Assembly: GCA_023231475.1 (NCBI GenBank)
Contig: JALJEE010000597.1
Location: 1-56,794 of the forward strand
Direction: 5' to 3'
Length of the DNA: 56,794 nucleotides
Origin: Seison nebaliae
Taxonomy: Eukaryota > Rotifera > Pararotatoria > Seisonacea > Seisonidae
The position numbers and the translations under genes were made by a program. Of this stretch, positions 46,179 through 56,794 are shown one piece after another (the first letter of the stretch is position 1; every line of letters starts with the position of its first letter). The notes beneath the pieces are model-generated. The model worked only from the letters and a program-made list of their open reading frames with translations, ran no database searches and was not told the DNA's origin.

Positions 46179-49100
46179 TTTCTTTTGTCATATATAAAGT
46201 GATTTGACGAAATTTTTTCGTAAACAGCTTATGGGCAATCGAACGAAAGAGATTCCAAGTAAATGTACAGGACGAAATCAATTGAATAAATAGTCATGTC
46301 AGTCAGAACTCAGAGTCAGTCGGAAAGAAAATTGTCCCCACATCTTTCACTTTTACGCACTGAATTGATGTAAATAAAGAAAGTTCACTTAATATGTTCT
46401 GGTTATTGATAAGTATCTTTTTCTAGTTCACATTTTATGGTGAGCGACACTTAACGATTATCGCTTCATTAATCATGTTTGTTGAAGAAGAAAATGGGAA
46501 GAATGGCATTTGATTATAGGCAAGGAAAGTGTTAAGATTATGATTGAAACAATCAAATTTATCGGACAAACATCCATGTAATAAATGTTTTATATTGATA
46601 GATAATAGTATCTTCTCATCTTTTATCAATTAATTCTCCTAATACCGAAATAGTTGATGTAATTGAATAGAATTGATGAGATATCGAAAAAAACATTTTA
46701 TTAATTTCTTTCTTTCTGTGAGGAATACATATTTATATTTCATCCACAAGAAAAAAGTCAACTGAAAAACTTTTCTTATTTTTTCTGAATCAGATGGACT
46801 CAGATATTTCCAACAAATTTGTTTAGAGGCAATAGACGACGATTGACGGTAACCAAAAGGAAAATTTGGACGTACGATAGTTCAAAAGAATATTTGGACA
46901 GAAATACAAATCGAAGAATACAACCGTCTTTTTCAACATATATTTTGGAGAATAATCAACAAGGAAGATTTTCAAAGCTCTTCAACTTTCATACGCAAAC
47001 TTAAAAGGTTTGTACGATTTTTTTAGTTTAATTTGTACGTTTATGAATATATTGTATGGAACGATAAAGAGTACAAAGATAGAATGAGGATTAAATTACA
47101 AATTTGCTGACCTTCTGCTACTTGCTGTGAAGGAGTTTAGTCTAGGAACAAAAAAATATCCCATTGTCTTCTTTAGCCTTCGGAATCTTTTTCCTCCTCC
47201 TTAATGATAACATGTTGAAAAGAGTGTTGACTTTCCTCATTACGTGTTAAATTAAGTAAGGCTATTATTTATGACGAAGCAAACTGAAACCGTTTCTATG
47301 ACAATTATTGATTTATAAAACTCTTCTTCAAACATGAAACATATCCAATAAATACGGCAATCATATTTTCTAAAAGTTTTTATACGAATTGGAAGTTAAA
47401 CTGAAACTGGGAAGGAAATTGAATTAATATTTTGTGGAATTCAAATATGACTAACGTTTATCTCATCATTGCACTCAAATCGATTCTGAGTCGGTTGTTG
47501 GGAGAATGTTACATCAAATTATTGGCAGGTCTATAAATTTATTTTTATCTCCTGAAAAAGGAATTATAAAAATTAAGTATTGTTTTCTTACAAGAATTTT
47601 AAAAGATTTAGCAGATCATTTTAGAAACTTCAAATTTTTTACATTATATTTTTTCGAATATTTTTTTAGAAATATTTTTCATAGGATTCTTTAATTACGT
47701 ACTTAAGTTAAGAAATTAAATTGAAATTAAAAGAATTCTGATATAATAAATGCGAACACAATCCAACTGAAGTCAATCAAATTTTTTTTGGAGAGTATCC
47801 CCGAAGGTCTTTTAAAAAAAATTTCTTTATTAACTATATTATTTATAGTGGAATGAAAATTGTGCATATAGTAGAATAATTTTGAAGTTATTCTTCTGAA
47901 ACTTACCATGTATGATCAAAAGAGAAATTGATTTATTGCAAATTGATCATTATATTTTGCTTCTAAAAAATAGGTAGTTTCCAATGTGAAATGCAAATTT
48001 GCACTCATTGGTCCAATGTAAGGATATTGAGAAATTTATTTAATATTATATTATTAGAAATGATTCAGTATATTATTATTAGACATAATTACTGTGGAAT
48101 AATGGTGAAGTAATAAATTGAAAATATAGACTGTTTTATACGTTCGATCCATTTCAATGTATGACAGTTGAACTGAAAAAGCGCGCAGTTTGAAAGTTTA
48201 ATTAGTTGGATAATTTTGACATTTACATATATATATCGTATTGAATCGAATTGAAATTTAGAGTTAGAAAAAATGGTTTATTTGATGTACGAAATATTTT
48301 CATTAATCATTGTACCAATCGTATATTGGAGAATTATCAAAAAATTCTACCGAAAGGAAAAAGGTCAGCAAAACTTTTCTAGTTCTTTAAACAAAGATTA
48401 CATAGTTTTGAGATTAGTTACTTCTATGCTAGTATTTCATTTTAATTTTCTTTCTTCCTTATGAATAAATTTTTATAGTTAATTTATTATATATTTATTA
48501 AATTTTACAATTATTATTTTTTATTCAAATTCCGGTTGGAATAGATACGGCTGAAATAATATATTATTTTAACAGTGAACTGTTAGACAAATTGAATGAT
48601 GTAACAATTTTGGGTCTCCCAATGCTTCATCCATTTTTTACTAAACTTCGTTCATAATTTCATGGGTTCTCTTACAGAGTATTCATACTTCAATGGAAAC
48701 CATTTGCAAAATTTTAAATATTTTATTGTTTGTTTTTAATAATCAAATTATCTTCAACTGGAGATTGTGTGGGAAAAATGTGTTTGAATTATCTTCATTG
48801 AAAATGGTTTGTTTCCAACTTGAGTAATTTGTTGATGAAGTCAGTATCTCATCATTACCATGGAAACAGAATGATTAACTAAATTTTCTCTCAAAATGAA
48901 TTTTTACGAAAAAACTAAATTAAACATATTCAAAGAAAAGATTGTTGGAATTAGCGAATAACCAAGTTCCATTTATCATGATTGTAGAGTTGATTATCGG
49001 AAAGTGTTTAGTATGTGAAGTAACATAACTTTTTTATTGGGGGACCTTTATTATTTGTTATATTGAAGAAAAAACTTAAATTACTATTATGAATTCCCAT

Positions 49101-49410
49101 CAAAATTTATCATTCCATCACTCATGAAATATCAAATTATATTATTTAATCGTTTAATATTAATAGAGGCGTACATCTAATATCCTCATTATTCTTATTA
49201 TTAGTCAACTAGATAATAAATTCCTTCCTTTATTTTTGCTAGTTATGAAAATCTTCTGTTGTTACATAAGAGAACATAATTTCTGGAGATATTTCGATAT
49301 AGAATGTTCAGACTGATGATTGATAGCATATGTGTATGTCATCAAACATTAATAAATATTGCAAAAAAATGAATTTGCTTTTATAGAGAAACAATAGAGA
49401 AGTTGAGATA

Positions 49411-49517
49411 GGAAATTTTGTAGAATTTTTCAAATTTCTCGATTGTTGCACAAGAAGAAAAACTATTTGACACTATTTCTACCATTATGTAATTTTACGC
49501 AATATTATAATTAGAAG
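49411..49517 (+). repeat. Dispersed repeat, copy 2
   Basis: Counterpart of 37361-37470, same orientation, sharing the core TTTCTACCATTATGTAATTT plus TACGC and a more diverged 5' half (GGAAAT...GATTGTTGCACAAG). Confidence 0.6.
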
Positions 49518-52500
49518 CATCGAATTTAATGAAGTTTGATGAGGAAAATACTGAAGAGAAAATTATTAATCGTCTTATGACAAATATTGAACAGTTCATC
49601 TAGATCAGTTCAATTATGATAATAATTAGGCAAAAACTTTTACAAGAGAGTATGTGAAGATAATTTATATTTCCTTCATCTTGACATCGTTGACATTTCA
49701 TTTTAACTTTTTCGTTTTCTTACGAATCAATCCGTTTCTTCTATCATACATCGTTGAGATAAAGGAATTTCTTTTTCGACAAGTTACGATAACTTGGATT
49801 TATGGTTCTTTTAATGTGAACGTCAATGTGGTAGTAAAAAAAATAAGTAGACGAAAGGTATTCCTAATATTTCACAGCAAGTTCCTAATGTAGAATAAGG
49901 AAATTACGATGAGGTTTTTCCTTCCAACTCGATCAATTAACTCATAAGAATGGATCATCTAGTTTACTTTTTTTTCAGTTAGATCATTATTATATTATGA
50001 ATTATCTTCCCTGCTATCGTTCTTATTAATTCGTATGATCGAAAGTAATGTGTTTTCTTAAAACTTTCAATGAACGATAATAAAAGTAGGAGTTATATAA
50101 TCTAAGTTTAGTATAAATAATTTTAAAGAAATAATAAGAAGAAAATCTACTTCCTTATTATCTCATAAGCATCCAGAATTGAGAATAGAAAATAAAAGAT
50201 TATTCACTATTATTTTGAGATTGTGCTAAATTGTTCTAAAGAGAAGGAACGGGAAGAAAACGAATTTTTAATTTTTTGGAAATTTTTCCTTTCTTATTAT
50301 AATCATTGTGGTGATGATAATGATCATGAGAATTATTATTATGATAATTGTGTGGTAGTAGTGAATTTACAATTTCGACGATTTAGTTTCAATGAAAAAC
50401 TTTTTTGTTTTTTGAATTGAAATATCTTTTATTTCGAATTTTCTATGTGAAGATCATTCAATTCATTGTGTTCTATGACAGATGAATATTCATTTAGTCA
50501 TACGAATATTTCACCCGTTCTATTCGTTGAGTTCTTCTTCCTCATATCGCCTTCTTATATGTGCCTCCCAAAATGGTAGTTGTCGACAATAGAGTGATAA
50601 GATGGGTCGATGTTCCTCGTCTAAATCATTTCAATCTCCGTTTCATACTTATTCGTTTCTAAAACAATCAACTTTTTTAAGTTTATACAAAAAATTATCT
50701 TTTTCATTCTTTTAATCTCGAATGAAATTTAAGTTTAATTTCCCAAATTGAAATGGACGTTTATGACTGTTTGAGGATTTGGAGTGTGTTTAGAAAGCCA
50801 AAAATAAACAGTTTGATAATAGTTTTTTAAAAATGGCTTTTCGAATTAAAAAAAAAGTCGAAGAATTTCAATTAATGTCACTTCTAATTTCATTTAGAAG
50901 AATAATAGTTTTCGGAGTCACATTTTTAGTCATCGATCTTGTCATATGGTTGAAGTAAGAGTTTCAATTACACTTTCGCAACAATTCGCAATTATTGTGA
51001 GAAGTAATGAATAACATGCCGGAGATAGAGGATGGGTATAGATCAAATGAAAATATTTAAGATAAATAATATTGATAGTTTGGTCAGTTAACAGTAAAAA
51101 TAATAGAAGAAGAGCGTGAGAGATGGACGGATAATTACGAATGTTCCCGAATAAGAAACTTGTCGATATTGTCATAGAAAGTAAATGAATTACATTTCAT
51201 AGCCACGTACTATTCATTTTATGATCATTTTGGTGGACTATTCGATCGAGTTGACCTATTCAAAAGGAACATTTACACATCTACACTTTCCACTTTCCAT
51301 CATTAGATAGAAAGGAACACTTTTATCGCACGACCATATATGGGACCAACGACGACAAGACTGAAAAAATTAAGATGAAATTGATAACTTTATTTTGATT
51401 TCGATCATATCTTCTTTCTTTCCATTATGTAGATTGTAGTCATTTTCTTTAGATAATTTCGATATCGTTTCTTCGTCTTCTTTCCATTTTTCCATATCGA
51501 ATTAGGTGGTAAGATGAAAATATTCTTTTCTATTGAAGAAACTTTCAAATTTTTCACATTGTGCAAAATTTGAGAGATATTTTCAAGATCTTATGTCAAC
51601 CTTAATATCTCGATGGTAACGATTTTCTAAATACGTCCTACAATTGTTTCTTCAATAAATAACACTTCTCGTATGATAGTTTTATGAATTTGATTTAATC
51701 GTTTAAAGAGACTCTACTTGTGTTTAGTAATTTCTCACGTTGCTTAATCGTTCCTTTTTTCGCCACTGATGAAAATGCGTTACGTCATCTAATGCTGACC
51801 ATCTGAGAAATTATCGACAATTGGCAAACGATAAGTTGAGAGAAGGCCATTTATTTGCCATCTAATAGGATTAGTGGATCTATCATTCATCTTACTCATA
51901 ATTCATTTTTTAATGGTTTTTTGCCTGAATCTAATCTAAATTTAATAGTATTTCTCGGCAACAAATAAGCGAAACACGTGTTATACAAAATAAGGTTTTA
52001 TGTGACTGACAATCTTTTTTGTCATTCTAATTCATTTAAACAATAATGTACACGTGTATCCTGCGTCTCATCGACAATCAGATAGTCTACATTAATCGTT
52101 TTATGTATCTCTCATTTCATTCAATCAATTCCCGATAAACTTTTCGTGAAAAGAACGAACATTTGATTAATCCACTCAAAGTCGCTAAAAACATTATCCT
52201 TCATATAATTTTCAAATTTTCAAATTTTTTTTAATTATTAAATTTTCTTTAAATAATCATATTTTCTTTAAATTTTAGAGATATGCATTGACGATTCTTC
52301 TTTTGCATCTCGTTAAGAGGAAACCTAGTTTTTTTCAACTTTCATTCATTGTAACCCTATTATATCATCAATCCATTCGCTAGTAGTCTAGTGTATGCAA
52401 CGCAATTAATCGTAACAATCGAAACACAAATTTTATTTACTTTTTAACCTTTCTCCCAATTGTTCTACGTTTTAACGAAATTATTTCGTTCGAAAAAAGA

Positions 52501-53464
52501 AACTATTACAACATACTTTATCTGTTTGTTGTCAGCCGAAAATATTTTTTACGAAAACTTTCCTTTATGAACAGTAGAAGGAATATAGTAGAAGGTACGA
52601 TTAATTAAATACGAAGGAGCAATCATCAATCAAAATCATTGGGAATGTGCATCTTTTCCAACATACATTCTGCCATACAGAACGAAATAATTCATTTGAA
52701 TTTTGTTTAAGAAACTGTTAGAAAAGTTTGGAGAATACAATTTGGTAAATGAGTAACAACTATCCTTCTGATTCTTTCTTGTACATCATACCATTCCCAC
52801 AAATATCTCCAGCAATTCTTCCAAAAACAAAAACGAACTTCTTACCACCTCAATCTCATAGTTCTCCAATGTTATCTTATCCCTTTGGCCTTATTCCGAC
52901 GAAATATTATTAATAAGAAATTCTCATCTTAATCGTTTATCAATTCAACAAATTTCTCATTTGTCCATCCATTCTTTCTTACCGAATCTACGAGCAACAA
53001 ACTTAACCCATATTTGTCATCCATTCGTTTCAATATTTCATGAATATTTATCCATTTCTAATTATCAATCATCTTCTAATCAATACAATTCAATTCACTT
53101 CTATGCAATTCATCAACAAAACTTCTCATTCGATACATGAAAGAATAGTATTGTTTGGGAATAAGATTTCAACATAAAAGTTTACTAGAGAAACAATTTT
53201 TTTTGAGTAGTAAAGAAATTCTTCTTCAGACGAAACCAAACAATTTCTTTATTTCGTATAAAGAGAATTGATAGTCGTTCTATCCATCCTCTTTGTTTAA
53301 AGTTATTATATTTCAACTTCACCATTTACTAGGACAAGATCTACAGTGACTTAAGGAAATATTCCTTTTAAAACACACAATCGTTCGTTTATCTATAGAT
53401 AATATTGATTAATAATAACAACAACATTTTCAAATATTTCTTTCATCCATATCCCAGGTTAAAT

Positions 53465-56400
53465 ATGGAAAACGATTTCATTCGTATTTTCGTCGATTTC
53501 TTTCTTGAACTTCTCATAGCATATTTTAATGCTTTCCTATTAATATCGTACAACCTTGCAAACCTTAGTTCAGTTCTTATAAATATATTGATTTCCTTGT
53601 CCAAGAATTGGATCTCTTTAGTAGAAAAAATATCATCATCTTGTTAATTTAAGATTTATTTAGTTTCACCTAATTATAAATGATCATAAGAGGGAAAAGA
53701 AAAAATTTTTTAAAAACCAAAATCGTTTAGAATTTTTAAGAGTTTTCAAAAGAACAACAATGATGGTTATATAAAATTGAAAGATATCTTTTTTAAAAGA
53801 AGCGAAAATTATTAGAGATTAACAGAGTTAAGAATCAAAATTAATTAAAAGAAGAAATATTTTAATTTTAAATATTTAACTAATTTTCTTTCTTTTTTAT
53901 TCAATTATAGGTGAAACAAAATATCAGAAGGAATTAATTGATTTAATTCTATCGTACAATTTCTTCTGTCCAACATTTATTTCCATCACCTTATTCACAT
54001 TCTTATTAATTCTATTTAAAATTATGCGTCAAAAGTGTTAGTATCTTTCATTATGGATAATTAAAAATTAATGTACTTCTTAAATTGTAGTTCCAAAAGG
54101 TCGAAAAGAAGATATTGAAGAGTATTCCATTTCGGCAGCTGGTACAGAGAATTTCACACCACACATCCCTAAAGGATTTGAATCTCTTATCAAAAATGAT
54201 GAAAAAAATAAGAGGAAGAATAAACGAGGAAAACCGAAGTCGAAAAAATCGGAGAAACAGCAAATTAAGACTAAAAATTCCTCGAAAAAAACCGATCAAC
54301 AGGTAAAAACAACCTGGGATGAAAATTCTGAAATAACGAATGTCGGGGAAGCCATGGTTGCCAATGGATTCGATGAATCGAAAATCACGGATAGTTTTTC
54401 AATGGAAACCGTTACAACGATACCTCAATTAACTGAGGCCGTTTCCATTAATGAAGAGAAAACGAACGAAATTCCGACGCAATTGGAATCTCCGAATGAT
54501 TTCGAAGAGAAAACAGATACACTTATTTATCAATTTCCAAATGAAAATGGTGCACAAATCGAGACTGACCACATCGAAGAAAATAAAATAGAAATCATCG
54601 ATGGAGAAATTCAGGGAGATAATAAGACTGAAGATTTAACAATCAATGAAAATAATGAAAACGAACAAATTAACGGAGAAATACTGGAAGATAATACCGA
54701 GGAAAAAATGAATAACGAAAGTGGAAAAATTGATGAAATTGAAAACATAGAAAAATGTGAAAAAATTTATGAAATGGAAGATATCGAAAATGACGAAAAG
54801 ATTCAGCAAATGGAACTTATTGAAAATCACGGAAAAATTCAGGAAACAGCGGTTATCGAAAATCATAGAATAATCAAGAATATGGAACCTATCCAAAATC
54901 ATAAAGAAGAAAAAACTCTACCAAAAGATGTTGTTATTAAAACAAAAAAGAAAACAAAAGATATCAATACAAATGGATATAGAATGGAGAATGATAGTTT
55001 ATCTTCATCATCATCTTGTACAATAAAATCGAAGACAAATTCTCATTCAAGTAGAGATTCTAAAAAAGGGAAAAAAGGATGTTCTAAAAAACCGAAACCA
55101 AACAAAGACGATAATATACCTAGTAGTATATTAGGAACAGATCAATTTGAACCTCATTTTCCAAAAAGTTATCAAATAGAAAAGCATATAGTTAAGACGA
55201 TGTCAGAAAGGAAAACTCCTAAATCACGCAAAAAAGACCAGAATAATAATTCTGTTAGTTCAATGTCATTAGGGAAAAATAAGAAAAAAAATTCTATCGG
55301 CTCTCAAGATCAAACAGAAATCATTAATGAAACTGTTCAGGATAATTCGGATAATAATGGCACAAACGAGAATGAACGTTTTCTTACTGAAACATCTGTT
55401 GAAAATGTCGAAAACAACGATGGAGATGAAACGGTCATTCCTAATAATATAAATGAAGAACCAACTGAAAATTCATCATTTGAAAATAATTCCGTTGGAA
55501 CAATGTTCTCGGATAAGAATTTGGAAACCGACAAAGGAAATAAATCAAAATATGATACAGAACCAATTTACGACTCAGTGGAAAACCAAATAATGGAAAA
55601 AGATCTCTCTTTTGACACTAAGTTGGAAACAACTAAAGTATTCGGGGAAGAACAATTATCAACCTCCAGTTCTAATTCATCTAACGCAATTTACAAAGAA
55701 TCTCAAAACACAAATGTAGAAGTTAAACATGATTATAAACAATTATCATCATCATTACAAAATAGCGATTATGATACACCGAATAGTATTCCAATTGACC
55801 AATTTCAAGAAGATGGAGCTAAGGTTGTAGGGCAACAGTATGAAGAAGCTGTTTACGAGGAAGTTGACGATCCACAAGAAGTTGATAAAAAAGAGAAATT
55901 TACCGAAGTTAAGAAAGTGTTACCAAAAGAAGAAAATGGAAAGTTTTATGACACTGTAAATGACCAGAATCAGTTTTCTCATGGGAAACAAAAAGTGAAC
56001 ATTGAACAAGATGAAGATTTTTTGGAACATCTGAATTTGGAATCTTCACGAATATTAATTCCTTCTGAAAATCAATTATGGAATATATATAATAGAGCAA
56101 AAGAAAATGTAAGCGATGATGACAATAAGGTAAAACGAAAAAAATTATCTGCAATTTCTAAGATCGATGAAAAGCCTGTATTTGAGGATGATCCACTAAA
56201 ACCATATTTGTATGAGATAAATCATTGTATCTTACCAAATTCTCACAACGATACATTATTGTACACAATTGGAACGAGAACTAACAATGTTCCAATAACA
56301 TCAAATGTTTCTACTAGAACGGAATTGCTGATAACAGAGACAAACGGAACAGTAAATGGTGAGAAAAATGAAACTCATGAGTCTCCCACAAAAGTTGTCA

Positions 56401-56794
56401 AGGAAAACATTCAAACCGAAACTTCGGAAACACCAAAAGAACCGGAAACTGAACAAAATAAAAATGAAGTTGTTGGACTTGGAGAATCGATAAACGACAA
56501 TGTTGATGTGGTGAAAATTGAGGTACACGGAACAGTAAATAGTGAGGAAAATGAAAGTCATGAGACTCCTACAAAAGATGTCAAAGAAAACATTCAAACC
56601 GTAACTTCGGAAGCACCAAAAGAACCGGAAACTGAAGTTGTTGGACCGAAAGAATCGATAAACGGCAATGTTGATGTGGTGAAAACTGAGACAAACGGAA
56701 CAGTAAATAGTGAGGAAAATGAAACTCATGAGTCTCGCACTAAAGATGCCAAGAAAAACATTCAAACAGTACCTTCGGAAACACCAAAAGAACC
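53465..56794 (+). CDS. Membrane-anchored, acidic disordered repeat protein, 5' part
   Basis: Exons 53465..53642, 53911..54036 and 54091 to the right edge join in frame across introns of 268 and 54 nt, both GTT...AG. The start ATG follows an acceptor-like ATCCCAG. The N-terminal 100 residues hold two hydrophobic segments (FFLELLIAYFNAFLLISYN and TFISITLFTFLLILFKIM). Everything after (over 900 residues and still open at the edge) is hydrophilic, rich in Glu, Asn, Lys, Ser and Thr, with a basic patch (KNKRKNKRGKPKSKKSEK), degenerate repeats (IENDEKIQQMELIENHGKIQ) and, from 56340, a tandem repeat of about 56 to 61 residues containing ENIQTxTSExPKEPETE and NVDVVK. Possibly an ER- or organelle-anchored scaffold, in layout like triadin/p180; no family match. 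Confidence 0.7.
56340..56794 (+). repeat. Tandem coding repeat, about 60 codons
   Basis: Unit 1 begins at 56340 (183 nt), unit 2 at 56523 (168 nt), unit 3 at 56691 and is cut by the window edge. Each starts (T/V)xGTVN(G/S)E and includes PKEPE and GESIN/KESIN with NVDVVK. Units differ by in-frame 15-nt presence/absence (EQNKN in unit 1) and by scattered substitutions, so the array is young and probably length-variable. Confidence 0.85.

Larger units (their letters stand above)
42791..53464. other. Gene-poor region, about 10.7 kb
   Basis: Only short frames in a stop-rich AT background; none has a domain, a convincing leader plus splice structure, or coding-like composition. Contents are microsatellites (44529-44549, 45075-45115, 46158-46178), one dispersed repeat copy (49411-49517) and many short A/T runs. 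Compared with the one gene per 1 to 2 kb elsewhere, this is the outlier of the window. It could hold distal regulatory sequence or 5' untranslated exons of the large gene that starts at 53465. Confidence 0.6.

Noticed and set aside
46048-46281. Minus-strand frame with a poly-His run
   Set aside because: The His run is the reverse reading of a GAT microsatellite.
46819-47004. Basic 61-codon frame (RGNRRRLTVTKRKIWTYDSS)
   Set aside because: No start context, no splice partner and no domain; expected by chance in 10 kb of AT-rich DNA.
48273-48464. Short frame starting with a hydrophobic segment (MVYLMYEIFSLIIVPIVYWR)
   Set aside because: It resembles a small membrane anchor, but no following exon could be found and the 3' half is low-quality; not supportable as a gene.

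Overview
The window is nuclear DNA of an animal-like eukaryote with a very AT-rich, compact genome. The evidence is a set of metazoan-type housekeeping genes (eIF3b, RPS15A, UAP1, ARL2, class III ADH, PHGDH, SPCS2, a DNAJB9-like chaperone, MFSD10 and MFSD11), many introns of about 42 to 68 nt, and a eukaryotic tRNA-Lys(UUU). The exact group cannot be fixed from the sequence. PHGDH is the short form without the C-terminal regulatory domains, as in many invertebrates. Most introns begin GTT, not GTA or GTG, and this was used to resolve several gene structures.

Layout. 1-450: 3' part of an unrecognised gene. 727-3710: isovaleryl-CoA dehydrogenase-like gene and a divergent alpha-tubulin, both minus. 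4012-8383: four genes for small or acidic secreted proteins without recognised relatives. 9455-11105: MFSD11/UNC-93-like transporter. 11729-14440: intronless protein kinase-like gene. 14660-15298: GC-richer relic of a non-LTR retrotransposon reverse transcriptase. 15418-18671: SPCS2, ER J-domain protein and class III ADH, all minus. 20478-30200: dense housekeeping block (UAP1, ARL2, eIF3B, RPS15A, PHGDH, MFSD10) with tight convergent and divergent pairs.

31227-36629: EF-hand protein, a small secreted protein, a 543-residue orphan, tRNA-Lys and a SET-domain methyltransferase. 36710-37065: foldback (MITE-like) element. 37875-41437: tandem pair of intronless genes whose proteins carry the Cys and His boxes of ubiquitin-specific proteases in very diverged form; the second copy has a frameshift in a homopolymer. 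A GC-rich tRNA/SINE-like patch lies between them. 42215-42790: four-pass membrane orphan. 42791-53464: about 10.7 kb with no supportable gene, only simple repeats and one copy of a dispersed repeat. 53465 to the right edge: 5' part of a gene for a membrane-anchored, very long acidic disordered protein with a tandem repeat of about 60 residues.

Together, the left and middle parts supply the secretory pathway (signal peptidase subunit, ER co-chaperone, UDP-GlcNAc synthesis), translation and basic metabolism. The lineage-specific parts are the secreted-protein cluster, the USP-like pair and the large membrane-anchored repeat protein. I regard the USP-like pair and the GTT splice-donor bias as the two most novel signals.
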